Below, one piece after another: positions 58,270-64,000 of a stretch of DNA of 64,000 nucleotides. This DNA comes from Gambelia wislizenii. Lineage: Eukaryota > Chordata > Lepidosauria > Squamata > Crotaphytidae. The stretch is from the NCBI GenBank assembly GCA_030847615.1, contig JAUMIR010000002.1, positions 243,245,809 to 243,309,808 of the forward strand, written 5' to 3'. Position 1 is the stretch's first letter. The number at the start of each line of letters is the position of its first letter. Position numbers and translations under genes: made by a program. The notes below the pieces were generated by a model. That model made no database searches. It was not told the DNA's origin and saw nothing but the letters and a program-made list of their open reading frames with translations.

Positions 58270-61200
58270 GCTGGACTGTCAATCATATATGATACAAAGC
58301 AGGGGAAGGAAATGTGCTTCTCCCGCCCCCCGGCAGATGTTGTTGGACTGCAATTTCCAGTAGCCCTAGCAAGCATAGCCAATGTAGGAAAATCATTTAC
58401 TATAGTTTGCTGCAATAATTCTGGAGGGATGGAATGTGTGGGTAATGAGAGTTCCCTCCATGTTCACCTGAGATGGCTGATAGCATCCAAGTCTACTCCT
58501 GTCTGGGACAGTATTTGTACAGGCCTCTAGGACCTGGCTCTTTCAGATATCAATATGCAGGAGGGAGCCCACTGGAGCACAGACAAGGAGACAGAGGAAG
58601 GACAGGCTAAAATGGGCAACAGCCTGAAGGTGGCCATGAGAAGCAGCTTGTGTGGATTATACAAACACCTGAGAAACAGGTGCAAGGGAGAGGGCAAGTA
58701 TGAATCACTACAGGGGGATGACTTGAACTTCCACATGCTTAAAGCCACTTCATGAGCAATGTCACAGATTTAAATGTGGTTAATCTGTTTTAGCTGATCT
58801 GTGTCACAACCTTGTAACTGCTTTGTGGTGCTACCACTCATCATTAAGGTAGTTAAAAAGAATCTTTGGAAGGCCTGAATGTCCTTTCAGCTTCCTAGTT
58901 TGTGTTCATGGATGAAGTGAGGAATCCAAACTAGGTACGAAGCAAGGCGGTGGCAGTGATATATTCTGGGTTAGCTAATACAGAGTATGAAGGAGTGGTT
59001 TAGGGTATAAAATACAAGATGTTCCTGGCATTAAAGCTGTCCACAGCTACACAGCCCACAAGTAAGCACCCCATTCCAACAGGCACGTCTTTGCCAAGCT
59101 GCATCTCACAGGCAAAAATGATCTGCCCAGGGATTTTATACCACGCACTGACATTACAGGAATTCCATTCTCCTTGCCCAGAGAGAAGTCACTTTGAGAA
59201 GGAATGGTACCCCTGCACCCCACATTCTAATGCATTAGACTTTGCAGATGGAAACGACTTGGTTCACAACTCATTTGCTCCATTCCAAGCAGTGTGCACT
59301 ACAACATTGTTTACTTTCCATTTCTTTTTACATTTTTAGATATGTACACACACATAGGCTCCCTAGAACTGAATTTCCAAAATGAAAAGTGCCACAGCTC
59401 AATTCTGTCTGGAAGTCATAATACTGTCTAGCCAGAGACACTTCCTTCGATTCCAGTACAATAGCTGTTTTTTACCCAACGTGGAGGGGAAAATACTCTG
59501 CATAGACTCAGAGGCACTCCCTTCTGAACAATATTTCAGTTCTCCTGAGTTTGAAAGCAGTTTCAAGATCCAAGTCCCTGGGGACACCCAGTTTCAATGA
59601 AGCCCTGAAGCCTCCTCACATTAGGCCTCACAATTTTTTCCACCCATTTTGTAACATTCACCACAGGAAATGTTTCCATGCCTTGTTTGTTGAGGCCAGG
59701 GGCAAGGAAGGCAGGGGCAGAGTATAGCAACGCTCTCTCACCCCCAAATCTGGGAGCAGCTCCAGTCCTATCTGAACTGGAGGAGTTGTTAGTAACCGGA
59801 GCAGCCAGCTGTAGTGTGGATGGTGACTCACAGAAGCCTGGGCTTTGGCCAGCATTTATTCTAGGGTCAGATTCTCAAGGAACACCCTGCAGAGCAGGCA
59901 AGAAAGTTTGGTCTTTCCCCTCTCTACTGATCCTGACCCTTCCCTAAGCCTGGATTTTTAAACTAAGAGATACTGCATCTCCCCAGCTTGTGTGCAAGCT
60001 ACATTCTTCACTCTGAAAAACTTTGTCCAAATACTATTTATGCACTGGGATCTGTTGTGATTAACCAAATCATGAGGAAAGGCAATCTGTGCATGATTTA
60101 AAATACTCTTTTCCTGAAACTTGGCTAATAAACCCTTGCTATGTAGAGCTCCCCTCCCTATGTTACAAAAAAAAGGGGGGCATGTGACCTGGAGAAAAGG
60201 CCTTAGGGAGTATGCCATTGAAACCTAGCTGACCTCTTGCTTGACCAGTTACTACAGTGAGGAAAATTGTGAATGTAGAAGCCATGAACACTTCCAGTTT
60301 TTCAGGTGATTGTAGGAAAGGGGCATTAACAACCATGTTCAATCCCTCAGCACAGGGAGAAGGAATTAACACAGTTAATTAACACAGTTCTTAATCTCTG
60401 CTTCACCACCACAAGTCCCAACAACTATCCTAGTGATGGGAACAGAAGGCAATCATCTTAGCCTCCCACATCCTCTGTTCCAAGTTCACAGGGAACCATG
60501 ACTACTACTGCAGATGTTTATAGGTCCCAAGAGGCCTGGTTCTGATCCCATCAAACCAGTGAAACAAGCCAATACCCCTAAGAGGGAACTCAGAGCCCAG
60601 CCAAACTGGAGCAGAGATTGAGGGTTGAACAAGGAGCTCTTGGGAGCTTATAGGTGCAGGTCTTGCAACTTCGCAAAAGGGTTGGCCCAAGATATTTTGG
60701 TACGTAAGGAGGAAGAACAAAATGGTGTTCCCCACCCTTTCCCCAGTTTCAAGTGCACAGAAGCCAAAGCCAGCCACAATATTTTGGCAGTACAAAAACA
60801 ATAATAGCCAAGATTGCAAGACTGAAAACTAAAGAGGGCTCCTGTACCTTTAATGGCTGTGAAGAGGTTGGAATTTGAGCAGGTGTTGCCTGCCATGCAA
60901 CCAGGTAATAAGCCACAACTGCTGAAATTTGCTCTTCTACTCAACAATTCAGGGGACAAGAGCTCCCTCCACTTTTCACTCTGGCAGCAGTAAATAGCAA
61001 ATGAATTAAATACTGTAACAGTTTGCTCCATTTTATGATATCCAAAACTGCTGCCTCAGGCAGTCACCTCCCTCTGACTAATAGTAGGGCTGGCCCTGCT
61101 TTACAAGCAGCATGAGAAGCTATAGTAGGTGTGAGCCTAAAAGGAATATAGGAGCACTGTTTCAGTGTGCCTAGCAGCCTGAACAGTCCCCTGTCTGGAA

Positions 61201-61570
61201 GTATTCCATCATTTAATTGCATCTACACTGTCAATTTAAACCAGTCTTCAACCTCTTTAACTGTCATGGGAACTACTGGTCTGCGGTGGGGTAGGCCCGG
61301 GATGGAGAACATGCCTCCAGAAGTTGTTGCATTGAAATTCCCATCACCTTTCATCACTGGCTTTACTGCTGGCTAAAGCAGATGGGAGTTGCAGTCTAGC
61401 AACATCTGGAGGTCCATATTGCCCAGTTCTCAGCTACAGCATCCTGTTAGAGAAATCATAGGACCTCTATAAATACACCTGACACACACCAACTGCAGCT
61501 CCAAAGGATTCTTGCATGGAAACCAGGCTCTTTCAAACAGTTTCAAACAGTCTGTAACTGTTGCTTCCTT
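58270..61570. other. Unassigned non-coding stretch
   Basis: Many short frames on both strands; none resembles a known protein and none has convincing splice sites. A possible hAT-like fragment (CTGCCTCAGGCAGTCACC) lies at 61045-61095. Confidence 0.45.
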
Positions 61571-61579
61571 TAACAGAAC

Positions 61580-61800
61580 TTTTTACACAGTTTGAACAGT
61601 TTGATCCCACTTTAAGTGTCTTGTGCCATCCTATGGAATCCTGGGTTTTGTCATTTGGGAAGAAGTCTGGGATTCTCAGAATCATAGTTCAGGAGAGTAG
61701 AGAACTCATTTTGCACTGAATTCCAAATGCCTCACCAAATCCCAAGATTCCATGAGAGGGAGCCATGACAGTTGATGTGGGATCAAACTGGTATAGTTCT
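61580..61800. mobile_element. Palindromic MITE, diverged copy
   Basis: TTTGATCCCACTTTAAGTG pairs loosely with the complement of GATGTGGGATCAAAC, and CCATCCTATGGAATCCTGGG pairs with CCCAAGATTCCATGAGAGGG. Related to the family at 9892. Confidence 0.55.
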
Positions 61801-62249
61801 CCAGGGCAGATGCACTCGCGACTACTTCTGAACTATATAAGCTTTCTTAGAAATAGGTCCAGTTACTAGTCATTTCTTGTTTCAGTGCAATGATGGGTTG
61901 AAGTGGGCCATCTCATAAGGCAGTCCTTAGTGCCAGAAGCAGACTGACACACACATACCCTGCCCCACCCTATAGACAAGTGCACCAATGCTGTTAATAT
62001 GGTCACAGGTCCAACACCCAGGAAAAGGGACACCCAGACTCTACTCTGAACATTTCCTGCAAACCCTGAATGGCAGTGGTGTCCACTTTAAGTGCATGTT
62101 GACAACCCCACAACTCTTGTCTTCTCTCCGCATGATTAGTTCCACTTGCAAAAATGAAAATGTGCAGTCATATTTCAACGGACAGGGCCAAGTACAACAG
62201 TGAAAATCACATATCTTTTTATTTCTTTATACAGGTATTTAGATATTGT

Positions 62250-63030
62250 ATTCAAAGACATAGCTGTGTTAGTCTGTATTAGCATACAAAGGAATCTTGC
62301 AGCATAACTGGGACTAACTGGTAGAAAGACATTTGTTTTGTAGCATAAGCTTTTCTAGACTGAGGGCTCATCTACATGGGCCAGGATAAGATGGCTCCCC
62401 GGCAGTGTATCTTGCCTGTGGATCAGGCTGTTCCTCCCCCGTTACATGGACAAAGCAGGCCGGAATCCAGATGGGCATGCTGGGCTGTCCCTGCAGCCAC
62501 CACTGCCCACTGCCTGCATCCTATTCTCCAAATCCAAGCAAGAGTCCCACAGCACATGAACAACTTGGTCACATGCTGTGGGTCCCCTTCCTGGATTCAG
62601 AAGAGCGAGGCAGCTGGCAGCTACAGTGTCAGGCTGGCATGCCGGAATGGGCTCCTGCAGTCATGTGGGGCCTGATCCATTTTATATGATTTGATTGTGT
62701 ATTCCTGCATGGCAGGGGGTTGGACTGGATGGCCCTTGAGGTCTCTTCCAACTCTATGATTCTATGATTCTATGATTTTGGCTGGAATGCATTTAAACAT
62801 TATTTTCTTTAAATGTTTTATCGGGACCTACTCCATCTTTGCCCCTGGGGCAAAAGCCCTGCGTCATCTGGACTGCAGGGCTCCAAGGTGAGGGCAAGAC
62901 GGTGTAAACTGCCCGTGCAGACAAGCCTTGAATCTACTAAAGCTTATGCTATAAACATCTTTCTCCCAGTTAGTCTCAAAGGTGCTACAAGATTTCTTTG
63001 TATGCTAATTGTTTATACTGTACTTCTGTT
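62250..63030. mobile_element. Inverted-arm element split by a second MITE
   Basis: The left arm 62260-62360 (TAGCATACAAAGGAATCTTG, GACTAACTGGTAGAAAGA, TAGCATAAGCTTT) is matched in reverse by 62930-63012. The arms are about 85 bp with roughly 80% identity. The interior 62364-62928 is a different MITE. Confidence 0.7.
62364..62928. mobile_element. GGGCTTGTCTAC-type MITE, copy 8, with CR1 tail inside
   Basis: The ends GGGCTCATCTACATGGGCCA and the complement of CTGCCCGTGCAGACAAGCC are inverted repeats. A CR1 3' end of about 95 bp (GGACTGGATGGCCCTTGAGG, tail ATTCTATG repeated) is inserted at 62683-62778. Confidence 0.7.
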
Positions 63031-63039
63031 TGGATAAAC

Positions 63040-64000
63040 AGACAGACAGACAGATACTATCCTAGCACTGTCTCAAAGAACCCCACTGGAATTCCTTGGA
63101 AATTGATCATGGAATTTTCAATGAGAGTCAAAAAAGGAGGAGAAACATTTCTGAAAGACAGCTTACCCATTATTACCAAGTTTCCCTTCAACCTGCAGCC
63201 ACAAGGAAGTGTTGGGTGTATTTTAGGATTTCCTCTCATCAAAAAGGGCCCTGAGTTTGGAAAATATACTTTTTGTTTTAAACTACAACTCCCAGAATCC
63301 CACAGCCAGCATAGCTAAGCTCTGGAGGGGACACAGTGAAATCTTACAGGCCAGGGCAGCATCCTACATGACCAGACAATGCACCTTAATACATGCTCCC
63401 AGAATCCTCTGCAACCAACTGGGGTTCCATGGTGGGCATTTATAAGTTACTCAGCATCGGAGAGTCAACAAGGAAAAGGTGCCCTGGAAGACAGAAGGTC
63501 TGATTCAGTCTGCTACCAGCGTGAAGATGCTGTTGCCAGTGATATACAGTGTCACTGATATCTGTACATAGTGTTTTCTTGAGTGATGTTTAAAAAACAC
63601 AGTAGATCCTTGCCCCAGGAGCCTACAATCTACATTTCAAAAGAGTAGAGGTCCAGAGGTGTGGAGGGAAGAGAAGGGAAGAGATAACAAGAAACAAGTA
63701 ATAACAATTGCACATTGCCTAGGCTTCTTTTCAGGGTGGTGAGTGCAGCACCAAATGTTTTAATGTAGAGACTTCACAGAAAAGTGTTAAGATGAAGATG
63801 AAATTTGGAAAACAGACAAACAGGCAGCATGGTACAGCTATTCTGGGAAGAAGGCATAATGGGCAGCAAAGGAGATGTATGAAGACATGGTGTTTGCCCT
63901 CCACCTACCTCCACAAGCCTACTATTAACTTTTCAGAACCCACCAGCAGAGTGCCCGGCTTCACATCACCACAGTTCCCAAAATCAACTACTATAGTTCC
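63040..64000. other. Unassigned right edge
   Basis: A short GACA repeat lies at 63040-63055, followed by A/T-balanced DNA without a recognised exon. A degenerate ACTACAACTCCCAGAATCCC MITE piece lies at 63283. Confidence 0.45.

Noticed and set aside
1..64000. Bacterial-type features (operons, ribosome binding sites, CRISPR, prophage)
   Set aside because: Intron-exon structure, SINEs and LINEs show vertebrate DNA; no spaced direct-repeat array was seen.

Overview
The window is vertebrate nuclear DNA: small exons with GT-AG introns of 0.4 to 6 kb sit in a dense mixture of interspersed repeats. The repeat types point to a squamate reptile, most likely a lizard. They include CR1 with an ATTCTATG-type tail, L2, an L1 ORF2 fragment, a second truncated non-LTR family with a C-terminal zinc knuckle, 5S-rRNA-derived and tRNA-derived SINEs, Tigger-like MITEs flanked by TA, and Helitrons. 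The species assignment is inference.

The only protein-coding gene I can support is on the minus strand from 27957 down to 1679. Twelve exons join in one frame and give about 482 residues: a serine-rich linker, a complete Dbl-homology (DH) domain and a nearly complete PH domain. Residue matches identify ARHGEF25 (p63RhoGEF/GEFT), the Galpha-q-activated RhoA exchange factor of the Trio family. The extreme N terminus (before the split codon at 27957) and the C-terminal tail (after 1679) are missing, so the gene runs off the left edge and its first exon is not identified with confidence. A weak candidate first exon ends at 35726.

Layout: 1-1678 is intron or 3' gene territory. The DH-PH exons cluster at 1.7-16.5 kb, with SINEs, Helitron, Tigger-like and palindromic MITEs in their introns. 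An L1 inserted in a Tigger-like MITE occupies 17.7-19.9 kb. A short acidic exon lies at 21.9 kb. A nest of LINEs lies at 24.1-26.4 kb, a Helitron at 26.8-27.3 kb and the serine-rich exon at 27.65-27.96 kb. From 28 to 64 kb I see no convincing exon, and the sequence is upstream intron or intergenic DNA filled with repeats.

The most unusual structures are: a perfect 126-bp inverted duplication 970 bp apart (46.7/47.8 kb), one copy interrupting a CR1; a 1.05-kb TA-flanked element whose interior is a row of homologous hairpins (52.6-53.6 kb); and a family of elements with GGGCTTGTCTAC-like ends, one copy of which (42.0-42.6 kb) keeps a CpG-rich interior with YY1-, Sp1- and NF-Y-like sites. I saw no virus, toxin gene, CRISPR array or bacterial feature.
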